From: Gracilariopsis chorda
Lineage: Eukaryota; Rhodophyta; Florideophyceae; Gracilariales; Gracilariaceae
NCBI GenBank assembly: GCA_003194525.1
Contig: NBIV01000085.1
Location: 186,001 to 250,000, forward strand
Direction of reading: 5' to 3'
DNA length: 64,000 bases
Position 1 is the first letter of the stretch; the number at the start of each line of letters is the position of its first letter. The translations under genes and the position numbers were made by a program. Shown in pieces: positions 41,034-51,109 of this stretch. Under the pieces are notes generated by a model. That model was not told the origin of the DNA. It ran no database searches and saw nothing but the letters and a program-made list of their open reading frames with translations.

Positions 41034-41400
41034 AGCTATTTGGTTATGTACCCGCTATGTATCTATTCTATCTATTCTATTTTGCTATTTGAAGCGGCAC
41101 TCCCGCAGGACCAGTAAGATTTGGATTCCACGTGCACCTGAGAGGGTAGGTATTAGTGGAGTCTGGCGGTAGTTTTACCTCCAAAGAAACTGGGAAATGT
41201 CTAGTATACTGCTAGTCCTTTGTCCCAAGCAAACTAGCTCTGTGCTATGTATGAAATTATTTTGAGAAATTTGATTCATTCAAAATTGGGTTTGAAGAGT
41301 CGTTATTCGTTCATTTTATTTTTTTGCCTTTTGAATGCCAAACTAGCATAACGAGAACACCGACGTGTACGTGCTGACAATAAACCGAACGTAAGTCTAA
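41034..41400. other. Intergenic, possible outer end of the KDZ-like element
   Basis: AT-rich, with short direct repeats (TATCTATTCTATCTATTCTA near 41057). No gene. If the methyltransferase cassette and the transposase gene form one element, its right end should be here; no terminal inverted repeat with the 23.8-24.5 kb region was convincing by eye. Confidence 0.35.
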
Positions 41401-42075
41401 TTGTCGCAATGGTCGCGAAGGCGATCGACAAGGACTATATGGTCGGCATCAGTAAAGGCAAGGTCTGCACTCGCAGAGAGGCAGAGCCTGAGTGCCCAGT
41501 GTCGTGTTGCGTTGTTCCCCTCGTTGAGTGTAACTGCACGAAGAGCTCAACACATCACAGCTGTAGCAACAGTTGCAGCTCGATCAATAAACCTGCTCTT
41601 GGAGCATCAGCCGGTCACTATCTACAATCAGCGCTATAGTTCGGAAACTGTTGTTTTATTGCTTCAAATCATAAAAGAAGCCAGATACGGAAACCGCAAG
41701 AACCAGAAAACGTCTTTGACAGATGTTTTTAATTTGGCAACAAACTTGGCAAAGAAGCAACATAATATCACAAAATCAGCAAAAGCATGGCAGAAGAAAT
41801 TTAGTCGTATTAAGCCGAACCACTCTGCTTATATAACCAAAGTTAGTGAATCTGGAAGAGATAGAGATGACCCAGATCTCTTCGACAAGCCCGAATTCTT
41901 CGAAGACGTTCATGAACTTGGGCATGGAAATGCCGGCAACAATCCACCAGCCGTAGTCGACAGCAATATGGGAAGCAGCAAAGTCGATTCTACTCCTACC
42001 AGTTCTCGAAAGTGCAAGAGACATACTCATGCTTCGGATTTTGAGTCATTTTTGGAGGAATCCAAACAGTATTGA
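41401..42075 (+). CDS. MYB/SANT-like DNA-binding protein of a PIF/Harbinger element
   Basis: 224-codon frame; the central part (SLTDVFNLATNLAKKQHN, SAKAWQKKFSRIKPNHSAY) looks like a MYB/SANT-type helical domain, followed by an acidic segment and a basic, Ser-rich tail. PIF/Harbinger transposons carry exactly two genes, a MYB-like protein needed for nuclear import and end binding, and the DDE transposase. The latter lies 220 bases away on the opposite strand (convergent). The first ~65 codons look less protein-like, so the true start may be internal. Confidence 0.5.
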   Translation: MSQWSRRRSTRTIWSASVKARSALAERQSLSAQCRVALFPSLSVTARRAQHITAVATVAARSINLLLEHQPVTIYNQRYSSETVVLLLQIIKEARYGNRKNQKTSLTDVFNLATNLAKKQHNITKSAKAWQKKFSRIKPNHSAYITKVSESGRDRDDPDLFDKPEFFEDVHELGHGNAGNNPPAVVDSNMGSSKVDSTPTSSRKCKRHTHASDFESFLEESKQY

Positions 42076-42295
42076 CAGGGTTTACTAAAAGAAATAAATA
42101 AAAGCAATGAAGAGAGAGCAAAGATAATAGATATTATGCAACATCTCGTAGATAAGATTTTGAACAAAATCTGCTAACTTTTGGATTGCATAAAAAAGGA
42201 GTACACCACGTTGTTCTTTTCTACTATTTATTTCACCTGTCACTTCATTTGCATCAGCGCACTCGTCTTAAAGAAGATATATATTTTCATCGTCT

Positions 42296-43010
42296 CTATA
42301 ATCCATCAAAAAACGCGCGATCCTCCATAAGTAATGGTATTACGCTCACCCCTGAAATATCGATATAAGGCATGTCTCCACCTGGCCATGTACCTCCATC
42401 GATTATCTTCGTCAGAGTGCAGTTCTGAAAGACAAAAGAATCATCATAAACCCACGGGCGGCCAATTTCGGTGTAGAGAAAACGTCTGTTAGCGTCTACG
42501 ACGGCGAGCATGAAAATGCTCGGAAATCCTTTGTAGTTACGGTACTCGTAGTACTGGTCCCCAGGACACATCAAACATAGAATATGTGTACCATCAAGAG
42601 CCCCAATATAATATGGTAGTCTTCTAATATCATGAAAACCATTCATCACGTTTACGGCTTCTGATTCCGTACCCGGTAGATAAACGGTGTCCCCCTTATT
42701 CTTAGAAATAGCACGGCTAACCCATTTCACTTCTCGGTTTACGGGCGCTTCTCCCTATCACCAGTTGAGCTACCTCGGTGTCACATGTGGCACCCCTAAC
42801 ATACATAAGAAAATATGCAATTTGGATGTTATTTGGAATAGATTTGCGGTAGTTTGTGACGCTTTTGACTAAATCAGGACACAAAGCCAAGCTGAGCTCC
42901 TCAAATTCAGCGGGAGAAACTTTAAAGAATGCTTCCCATGTACCAATAGCAATGAAACTAGGCTGCAATGCAGATATGTCAAACCAAAGTTCATCATTGT
43001 GGCTATGCAT
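42296..43010 (-). pseudogene. PIF/Harbinger transposase 3
   Basis: Two overlapping phases: 43010-42717 (N-terminal helices: WEAFFKVSPAEFEELSLAL, IAYFLMYVRGATCDTEVAQ) and 42730-42296 (catalytic core). Core motifs: LPYYIGALDGTHILCL (first Asp), then KGFPSIFMLAVVDANRRFLY, GRPWVYDDSFVF (second Asp) and DMPYIDISGVSVIPLLM (third). A single frameshift near 42720 separates the parts, so this is the best preserved Harbinger enzyme here but still broken. Convergent with the MYB-like gene at 41401-42075. Confidence 0.75.
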
Positions 43011-43261
43011 CCATTATCCATGCAGCACAGATCCCCGTTTGTTTGGTTTCAGTGTCGGTCAGATCCAGTACAGTAGTTTAGACACCAATAAGTGCTGCAG
43101 TGTGTTGAAAATAATCGTGGATAATGCCGAGGACATGAAAAAGTCTGAGCTGCAACGTATTGGTGGTTGGAGATTCCATAAAAAGCTGAGATCGGCACTC
43201 GAACGATTGTTCACAACGTGGGTACGCTTTCGGGGCGTACTCAAAATGGAGATAATCTTTT

Positions 43262-43346
43262 CAAACAACATTACAGTGAAGAGCAGATACATAAGCCCAG
43301 ACAGCAGCACTTATAAGTAAACGAGAGCCAGGACCGTTCTTCCACA
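43262..43346 (+). repeat. Truncated 5' LTR of copia remnant D
   Basis: CAAACAACATTACAGTGAAG ... CGTTCTTCCACA matches the end part of the 3' LTR (56051-56310) except that it lacks the 171-base hairpin element, giving an empty-site allele. The first half of the LTR is missing. Confidence 0.7.
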
Positions 43347-43518
43347 GGTTTTGGGCCTCACGCAGCCACCGCCAGTATTGTGACACCTCCCACCCATCCC
43401 TCCTCACCACTCAACCCTCCCACAATGATGGACTACGGCAATACCCGCCGCCTCGGATGGGCCCTTCGCCAAGTGCCGTCCGTACAAGAACTATAAACCA
43501 ACTCCATTAACACTGCCA

Positions 43519-44205
43519 ATGACAAGCATATCAGAAATAACACCACACAGCACCACTACTACCTACCACGAGAAACGTCAACCAACCCACATCACACAAC
43601 TCCAACAGACACCTCAAAGGTCCAAGAAGCCGAAACAGTTCCTCATTTCACAATGTACACATACAAAAGCTACCGTATACCAGAACTTAGTGTTTCGAAC
43701 TACGCCCTTGGTACCTCTCGATAAACACGTATGCCGCCACCATACAGGAATTAGACCACCTCGAACGAAACCCTCCGACACCAGTAGAACAAGATGCACT
43801 GTAACAATATTACAGCAAGAAAAACATACTGCTCTCAGCAGTTCTCAGCAGCGTCCTGTCCAAATTCTTGGGTTTCCTCATAGTTCCAGGAGACAGGCCA
43901 ACACCTCAAAACGTGCTGAAGAAGATCATTCTCCACATCGCACACTCTTCGAAAGAGGATCAACGGTACATAAAAACCGAAGCGGAGAGGATCAGCCTTA
44001 CTCTAGACACACCATCGGCGAAGAAAAAAAGCAACATACCGAAGTTAGACAAAAGATGATTGCAGATCAATATCCGGACATCGCAGAAGAAAGCAAGACC
44101 GTCCATCTTTTAATCGCAGGACACCAAAGGAATCCCACAATCATATTTATTCTTGGCCCTATACTGGCCGACAAACCCACCACCATCAAGACTTTCACTC
44201 GCTAA
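43519..44205 (+). pseudogene. gag-like region of copia remnant D
   Basis: A 228-codon frame, rich in Thr, Gln, Arg and His, lying where gag should be (just after the 5' LTR). No motif is distinct, so the assignment rests on position. Minus-strand and other-phase frames over it are ignored. Confidence 0.35.
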
Positions 44206-44302
44206 TTTAGGGAACTATACAAAATATACCAAGCCATGCTTACAATAACAATCCAAGTACGCACTACGTTCGGTTTCACAGGGTACTATGGAACTAAACC
44301 CC

Positions 44303-45128
44303 TGTGGTGCAACGTCCCAAAGGGGAGAAAGACCGAAAGACGTTCGCGATCTTTCCTCCGTGGAAGTGAATCCAGTTGGGTAGAGCCCTCCCAGAGGTGT
44401 CACGGCGAAGGCAGTTTGTAAGACCAGGGACACCTGTCGTGACTTGCGCAGGGTGGTGAAGGCGAAGAATCGGTATCCGCGTGAGCGGAGTGTGATCCTC
44501 AGTAGAGGTATGTTTCTACGTAAGTGGGGGTGTGTGCACGGATGCGCACACGAGGGCTGCAGATAGCGGGAGGTGCTACCCTAAAAAGGGGAAAAAGGAA
44601 GGGCGAAGAGGAGGAAGAGAGGACGAGGTGAGTCGCGAGAGCGACGGGGGCGAACGGCGATGCCGGTAACAATATCCCTATACAGGGCGAAACACCAATG
44701 CAATTGGAATAATATGACTCCCATTGATGGGTCCCTTTAGATGTGCAAGGGGGTTAGATGTCCCGGGGTTCACGGCGTTCCCCTCCAAGGAGGAGTTGAG
44801 CATGCGCGCAAGCGGTAACAACTAGGGCCAATTCCCCAGGTTGGGGTCCCTTGTTGGGGAAGGTTTACTGGTGCGACGGCAGTGCGCCGTCGCACTAAGT
44901 ACTAGCTTCCCAGAAATGGGTCTGAAAATAATAAATAAAATCAACTAAAATACTCCACATTTCGTGGCAACATCCACTACTGTGGCCAACCGCCAACTGA
45001 CCCAAAACCGTGTCCCACGTGTCCATATCCACCATTGTGTGGCGTAGTTCATATACACACTACACAACCGATAATAGCGGGAAAGCATTCAAGTACCAAG
45101 GATCCCTCCCTGAGGGCGTTGCACTACA
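44303..45128 (-). repeat. 3' LTR of element B
   Basis: Minus strand TGTAGTGCAACGCCC ... GGGACGTTGCACCACA, 826 bases, bounded by the ACCCC duplication at 44298-44302. Confidence 0.95.
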
Positions 45129-45140
45129 TATCCCCCCCTA
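45129..45140 (-). other. Polypurine tract of element B
   Basis: Minus strand TAGGGGGGGATA directly before the 3' LTR, identical in core to that of element A. Confidence 0.8.
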
Positions 45141-45383
45141 AGACGGGAAAACGACCGCGGACGCGGAGGGTTCCCAGACGAAAATGGGTGATAAAAGCGC
45201 GTGCGCCGTCTCCGGTTCTTCTTTCCTGGCATAGCCAGCTATTTTAGTATAGTGTTGTGGGGAGCTAGCTGCTCTCTTGAATAAATGTTCCCGTTTAGAA
45301 CGGTGATTCTCGTTTGAGTTCCCCGTCTTCGACGGACCTTGCCTTGTTATCCTTTCCTATCGCCCTCCGCTCGCGCGGCGACG

Positions 45384-46869
45384 TTACCCGACTTGGGCAT
45401 TAACCAGCGCAGCTGGGGCTGCAGTTGCCGTTGGACGGTGGTATCGCACGACCTGCGAACGTGGGAGGTGTTCGATTGGCTCCCACGTATCCCCACTGGT
45501 GTCATACCCGTACCAGCGGACGTGGTATTGTAGAATACCATCCTGGTCCCAGGTGTGTCCGACAAGTCGGTCTACTACGAACTCTCGTTTGTAGACCTGC
45601 CGGCCGTGCCGGGTGGTGGTTGTACTCCCTTGCGAGGGTGGCCCGCGGTGCGGTATAATGTCCCTTAGCAGAGTGTTCGGCGATAACTCCGGCTTTGCCG
45701 TGCGCTGTGGTAGCGGCTGCTGCTCGTGCGTTAGGATTTCCCTCAAAGCGGTGTTTGGCGTCATGGTTTTCACCGCCAAGTCATTCGCCATTGGGGCAGG
45801 GTCGTTTCCGCTTTCGCTGTATTGCGGGCGAGCCGCCAGTCGGCGGGGAACCTTGGGCTCCCCCTTCGCGGTTGACCTCTCGAACCGCAAGTTTGTGGGA
45901 AGATGACCGCTCCTGCGGAATCGGCGTTTCCATCATCCCCTGGGGGGTCGTGTGGGACGCGGTGATTGGATGGAAAACTGCCTCCCTGCCAGGCGCACGA
46001 GCGCTCTGCACCATACGTTCCGGCGACGCCGTGGTGTCCCCGGCTACTGACGGGTTGCCTGGGGCTAACTCCGGTACACCGGTATTTTTGTCAAAATTCC
46101 CCTTTGGGGGGTGCCGGGCAGGTACCGATGACACCCTTTTCAGGGGCTTGGGCGCTAAGTGCGGTGCACCGTCTCCACGCGGAGGAGCAGCGTCCGGTAT
46201 GGCCGGTTTCGAGCGTGCGATGGCGTGCGCTTTTTCCGAGTTCCTCGGTTCTTCCCCGCAGCGTTGCGGGAGGTGGCGCAAATTATTCCCCGGAACGGGG
46301 GCTTCAATTCCGTCGACGACGGGAGGCGTTTCCGGGGCTTGCAGGCCAGGGCCTGAAGCTTCGGCTGCGGCTTGGCTGCCTTTTTCCCTAGGTTGGGTGT
46401 GGGGATTTCTCAGCGGCGCTGGTGTATCTGGGCGCCTCTTCTCCGCAAGGCGCGGGTCTGATCGACCTGATTGAACCGCTGCCGCGGGGACTTCCGCCAA
46501 CGGCGGCTTCGAGGTATCGCCCTGCTCAGGGGATTGGGGGCAATCGTCACCATACTCCCTTATCGGGGTTCCTTTTCTGACAGGGGTGTGCGGTAGTTGC
46601 GCTTCAACTTCCCGTGTAGCACGGTATATTTTCCGCGTTTGTGGCGATGCCTCCGGGGATGGATCGGGCGATTGCATTTCCGCTGCTGCGGTATTGGAGG
46701 GAGATTTCCCGTTTTCCCGTGCCAAACGGTGTATTTGCCGCTTTTGCGTGGCCTGTACGTCTAGTTCCTGTTGCACAGCACTGCCCGGGAACGGGGGATT
46801 AGTGTCGCGTGACATATTCCGTGCTCCACGGTCAGTGTTCCGCATGTTACGGTGTGTTTCCCGTTGCAA
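45384..46869 (-). pseudogene. Linker and chromodomain of element B
   Basis: Two overlapping phases (46869-45781, then 45890-45384) encode a Pro/Ser/Arg-rich disordered linker and then a chromodomain: EFVVDRLVGHTWDQDG, LQYHVRWYGYDTSGDTWEP, IEHLPRSQ. The protein ends in NAQVG and a TAA. It is the best preserved chromodomain of the three elements, with aromatic positions kept (RWYGY, TWEP). A frameshift near 45840 separates it from the linker. Confidence 0.85.
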
Positions 46870-49800
46870 CGGCGATATCGTTCCTCGAAAACGAGTGTTC
46901 TCCTCCCCCTCCTTAGACGGAGCGGCGGGATAAGGGATAACATTCCCCGCCTGGCGGGTATAAATTGGCGCCAGGGGGCGGGCGTGGTAGGGGCGGGTGC
47001 TGAGAGGCCCGAATTACCCGGCTGAGCCGGTGAGTCCGACAGAGTCGGTAGGTCTGAGAGTCCCCGGCTGGGGTGTGGGAGTACCGTAGGCCTAGTACTC
47101 CCGGAGGATTCCGGTGTTGCAGAGTCCGTAAAAACGGGGTTGCCTGGGTCTAGGACTACCTCTGACGAGGGAGGAGGGGCAAGGACAACACGATCACGGG
47201 AAATCCGTCCGTGCGTGTCGCCCATCTCTACCACGACAGTGTCGGTGTTCACAGAGATGACCTTGAATGGTCCATCCGCCACAGGCGGGAGTTCAGGGCG
47301 CTTCTCCCGTTCCGGGTTGTAGTACTCCTTCCTGATGAAGAAGTAGTTATTCGCCCGAATCAGGGACGGTTTCCCTCGCAGGCGAGCATCAAAATCCCGC
47401 TTGTAAGCGGCTTGGTCCCGTGCCATAGACTTCTGCGCAGCTGGGACCAGCTTGGAAAGCCATTGCTTCCATTGCTGCCGGTAGATACCCAATGATGGGA
47501 AATTGTCCAAGGTAGATTGGGGTTCCAGCGCCACAGGCGGGGGTGTTCTAGATAGAACCAACTCGAATGGCGAACCTCCGGTAGTCCGGTGTACCTGCGT
47601 GTTGTACGCGTAGGTTACCGCATTAGCGTACATGTCCCAGTTCTTTGGGTGGTCAGCGACGTAGGAACGTAACGCCGCGAGTAACGTCCGGTTAAACCGT
47701 TCAACTTGCCCATTACACTGGGGGTGGTAGGTAGTCGTGAACAAGTTCTTGACATCCAGGATGCGACAAACATCCTGGAAGAACTTGCTCACGAACTGTT
47801 TCCCGTTGTCGGAGAGCACCTCCACCGGGGGACCGTAGACGAAAATCCAGTGCGTCACCAGAGACTGGGCCACCGTGAGAGCGGTTATCCTCCGAAGACG
47901 GACAGTCCGTACCAGCTTAGAAAAGCGGTCGGTAATGACAAGTAGAAACTTGTTTCCACGTTTCGTGGTGAGTAGTGGTCCGAGAATATCGATCGCGATA
48001 AACTCGAGTGGCGCCCTTGCGGGGAATAGTTTCATCTCCTTCGCATTATTGCGGAGTTTCACGCGATTCTTCGCGCATTCGCTACAAAACCGCACGGTTG
48101 CGTAGCAGTCCACCGCCGTGGCGGGCCAATAGAAATCCCTTCGCAGGGTTAGGTAGAGTTTCCTCCCACCTGGGTGACCTCCAGTGGGGGCGTAGTGTGA
48201 TAGATGTAACAACCGCGACTGCAGGGAATGAGGTATCAAAATCTGTGGGCGGGTTTCGACTTTCCTTACGAGATAGCCTTTGTCTTTTACCCCGAAAGGG
48301 AGATCTTCACCACCGTTGATACGGGCACGAATCCTCGTACAGAATGGGTCGCCGAATTGTTCTCGGATCATTTCTTCCGGTGATACCGGTACAAAGTTTC
48401 CCGGTAACGGGTTCTCAGGTTCATCTCGCAATGCGAGTAGTTCGTCAAAGTCAGCATCCTCGTCCCAGTTTTCTGGCCCAGCCTCGACGGCACATTCCGG
48501 ATCATCCGGGTCTATGGCCATGAAACATGGGACTTCATCATCCTCCGTTGGGAGTGCTTCCCCACTTGTGGGTAACCGCGACAGAGCGTCGGCTTGGGTG
48601 TTCTGCGCGCCCTTTTTATAAATGACATGGAAGTCATATTCCGTGAGGCGGAGTATCCAGCGCATGAGGTGTCCCGACGGGTCGGAGATATTCATTACCC
48701 AAATCAGTGAGGAATGATCCGTGTACACGGTGAAGTGAACTCCCATAAGGTAGGGGCGCAGAATGGTTATCGCACATACGACGGCGAGGCACTCTTTCTC
48801 CGATACGGAGTAGTTCCGCTCATGAACATTGAGCGAGCGCGACCAATAACCAATTGGGTTTCGTTCCCTCTCGGGGGTGGTTTGAAAAAGAGCACACCCG
48901 ACTTGGTAGTCAATCGAGTCCGTATCTACGGAGTATGGCAACCCAAGTTTTGGGAGATGCAGGATTGGTGCTGATGTGACAGCATTCTTCAAGGAGTTAA
49001 AGGCTTCCGATTGCTCGGGCGTATATGTTCCCAGTTTTGGGGGGTTCCCCTTTCGCAATAACGCGTTCAGGGGCGCCGCGGTATCCGAAAAGTTCGGGAT
49101 AAACCATCGATAGACGTTGACCAGCCCCAAAAAGGAGCGCAGTTCCGTTTGAGTACGGGGCTCTTTCGCCTCAACGAGGGATTTGACTCGAGCTTTCTCG
49201 ATCGCTAACCGTCCAGGACGGATAATTTGACCCAGATACTTCACAGTATCTGTGAAAAACTCGCATTTCCTCAACTTGAGGGTAATTCCCGCATCGCGGA
49301 GTACGGTCAGCACGTCTCGGACGTGAGTGGGATGGTCGTCCAACGAGGTGGAGAAGATGATAATATCATCAAGATAGACCAGACAACTCTGCCACTTAAA
49401 GCGGTTTAGTAGAATATGTACTGCACGCTGAAAGGTGGCGGGGGCGTTGGTTAACCCAAATGGCATCCGCTTGAAGCGGTACGTTCCTGAGTGGCAGGTG
49501 AATGCGGTTTTGTCGAGATCCTCCTCTCTGAGAGGTACTTGCCAATATCCCCAATTGGCATCGAGGGCCGTGAACACGGTGGCGTCTCCAAGGGAGTCAA
49601 TGCACTCGTCCATACGAGGGATAGGGTACGTGTCCCTAACAGTCACGGCATTGAGCCGGCGGTAGTCGACACAGAACCTCCAGGTTCCGTCGGCCTTTAA
49701 AGTCAGTACAACTGGGGATGCCCAGTGTGATTGAGCGGGTTCAATCACACCTGCGCGGAGCATCTTGTCCACTTGGGACTGCTCCTCTTCCCGAGCTTTC

Positions 49801-50048
49801 GGAACTGCCCTGTAAGGGGGTTGTGCAACCGGTCGCACACCGGGGAATAAATCGATCCGGTGTTCCGTTGCATTAATCTCGCCAAGCGAGCCATCCCACA
49901 TTGTGGTGAATTCCCGTAACATTGTACGGAGTTTGTCGCGGTGCGACTCTGGCACGTGGCTGAAGGCCAGCGCTTCAAGTGCCTTTTCCAGATCAATCCG
50001 GTCGTTGCTCGATGGAGCATTGTCCTGTCGAACAGGTGTGGTTCGCAA
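46761..50048 (-). CDS. pol: RT, RNase H and integrase polyprotein of element B
   Basis: 1095-residue frame with the same motifs as element A: LVYLDDIIIF, VYTDHSSLIWV, HHCC zinc site, AIDILGP, LSDNGKQF and GQVERFNRT. Only a handful of residues differ from A across RT, RNase H and integrase. A phase change near 46985, just after the GPF region, ends useful translation; the true linker continues in the frame at 46869-45781. Confidence 0.95.
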   Translation of the reverse strand: MRTTPVRQDNAPSSNDRIDLEKALEALAFSHVPESHRDKLRTMLREFTTMWDGSLGEINATEHRIDLFPGVRPVAQPPYRAVPKAREEEQSQVDKMLRAGVIEPAQSHWASPVVLTLKADGTWRFCVDYRRLNAVTVRDTYPIPRMDECIDSLGDATVFTALDANWGYWQVPLREEDLDKTAFTCHSGTYRFKRMPFGLTNAPATFQRAVHILLNRFKWQSCLVYLDDIIIFSTSLDDHPTHVRDVLTVLRDAGITLKLRKCEFFTDTVKYLGQIIRPGRLAIEKARVKSLVEAKEPRTQTELRSFLGLVNVYRWFIPNFSDTAAPLNALLRKGNPPKLGTYTPEQSEAFNSLKNAVTSAPILHLPKLGLPYSVDTDSIDYQVGCALFQTTPERERNPIGYWSRSLNVHERNYSVSEKECLAVVCAITILRPYLMGVHFTVYTDHSSLIWVMNISDPSGHLMRWILRLTEYDFHVIYKKGAQNTQADALSRLPTSGEALPTEDDEVPCFMAIDPDDPECAVEAGPENWDEDADFDELLALRDEPENPLPGNFVPVSPEEMIREQFGDPFCTRIRARINGGEDLPFGVKDKGYLVRKVETRPQILIPHSLQSRLLHLSHYAPTGGHPGGRKLYLTLRRDFYWPATAVDCYATVRFCSECAKNRVKLRNNAKEMKLFPARAPLEFIAIDILGPLLTTKRGNKFLLVITDRFSKLVRTVRLRRITALTVAQSLVTHWIFVYGPPVEVLSDNGKQFVSKFFQDVCRILDVKNLFTTTYHPQCNGQVERFNRTLLAALRSYVADHPKNWDMYANAVTYAYNTQVHRTTGGSPFELVLSRTPPPVALEPQSTLDNFPSLGIYRQQWKQWLSKLVPAAQKSMARDQAAYKRDFDARLRGKPSLIRANNYFFIRKEYYNPEREKRPELPPVADGPFKVISVNTDTVVVEMGDTHGRISRDRVVLAPPPSSEVVLDPGNPVFTDSATPESSGSTRPTVLPHPSRGLSDLPTLSDSPAQPGNSGLSAPAPTTPAPWRQFIPARRGMLSLIPPLRLRRGRRTLVFEERYRRCNGKHTVTCGTLTVEHGICHATLIPRSRAVLCNRN

Positions 50049-50069
50049 TTCCGAGTTACTCGGTATGTT

Positions 50070-51092
50070 CTACGCTGAAGTAGCGGTTTCTTCCCCCTCC
50101 TTAGACTTGGCGTCTTCGGACGGCGGGGCGAACTCCGCAGAAGAGGTGGTAACTCCGAATAAATCGGCGGCTGTCATCTTCGTTGGCAGCATTCCCATAA
50201 GATGGGGGGTTACACTCCCAATTACTTGGTGTTTTACCAAATACTGGGGGTGTCTGCCAAGGTTGGCAACCAATAACCGGAAAGGAACATCCGGGGAAAT
50301 GGAGACAGTTCCATTAGCCAGCGCCAGCTGGGATTTCTCGTACAACGAGGCGAGGGGTTGTATATCCCGAAGACCGTGTTGACGGGAATTTACCTGCACC
50401 CAGACCTGGGACTCAGGCGGTATAGAAACTGAGGCAGCGACGCAGAGCTTGGTGGACTCGCAGGACGCGGGCGGTGGTTCCTGCGCAGCAGGGAGCGGAA
50501 CGTGTTTCCGAGAGGACCGCTTTAGCGGGCGGCGAAGAATCGGAACCGACGATCCGTCGTCAAGTTCTACATGTCTGAGGCGGGGCCTGATTGCGTCGAC
50601 AAATCTGTCGCAGTAATCACATCCCAGTATGACTGGTGCTGCCAATGAACGGCAAACGATGAAGTCCAACTTCACCACAGAGGTACCAAGTCTCACGACG
50701 AGGTCCACTGTGCCCACCGTTTGTAACGGATTGTTTTTCGCATCCGAAATGTCGGGGACCGCGTCAGAGCGGATACGAGACCGCACAAGCGGGGGTAACA
50801 ATGATTTCACAACAAAGTTGGGGCCTGCACCTGTATCCAGGACGGTGAGAAACCTCACCATAAACTGGGGGTCAAGGCCAAGGTCGGCATAGACCTTATA
50901 ATTGAGCTTGGTCAAGACCAAGACTCTACCGGGAATCCGGGGATTTTTACTCCGTATCCACGGGCGACGCAACACACCGAGGTGCGCATAGTCCGCGTCA
51001 ACGGTGTCTTTCCTCGAGAAGACTTTCACCGGGGAGCGAGGCGGGGACGCCTCGGGCGCCAACAGCCTCGTTTCTGAGGACGCCTCTCCCAA
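50070..51092 (-). CDS. Aspartic protease of element B
   Basis: 340 residues with an intact VLDTGAGPN active site. In the -1 phase relative to gag and in the same phase as RT, from which it is separated by a single TAG (50070-50072), as in A. From the active site onward it is nearly identical to the element A protein; before it the two differ at about 15 of 90 positions. Confidence 0.9.
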   Translation of the reverse strand: MGEASSETRLLAPEASPPRSPVKVFSRKDTVDADYAHLGVLRRPWIRSKNPRIPGRVLVLTKLNYKVYADLGLDPQFMVRFLTVLDTGAGPNFVVKSLLPPLVRSRIRSDAVPDISDAKNNPLQTVGTVDLVVRLGTSVVKLDFIVCRSLAAPVILGCDYCDRFVDAIRPRLRHVELDDGSSVPILRRPLKRSSRKHVPLPAAQEPPPASCESTKLCVAASVSIPPESQVWVQVNSRQHGLRDIQPLASLYEKSQLALANGTVSISPDVPFRLLVANLGRHPQYLVKHQVIGSVTPHLMGMLPTKMTAADLFGVTTSSAEFAPPSEDAKSKEGEETATSA

Positions 51093-51109
51093 AGGGGAGA
51101 CTCCTTCAG

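Noticed and set aside
45613-46933. Plus-strand frames opposite the linker and chromodomain of element B
   Set aside because: Shadows produced by the high GC and low complexity of the linker.
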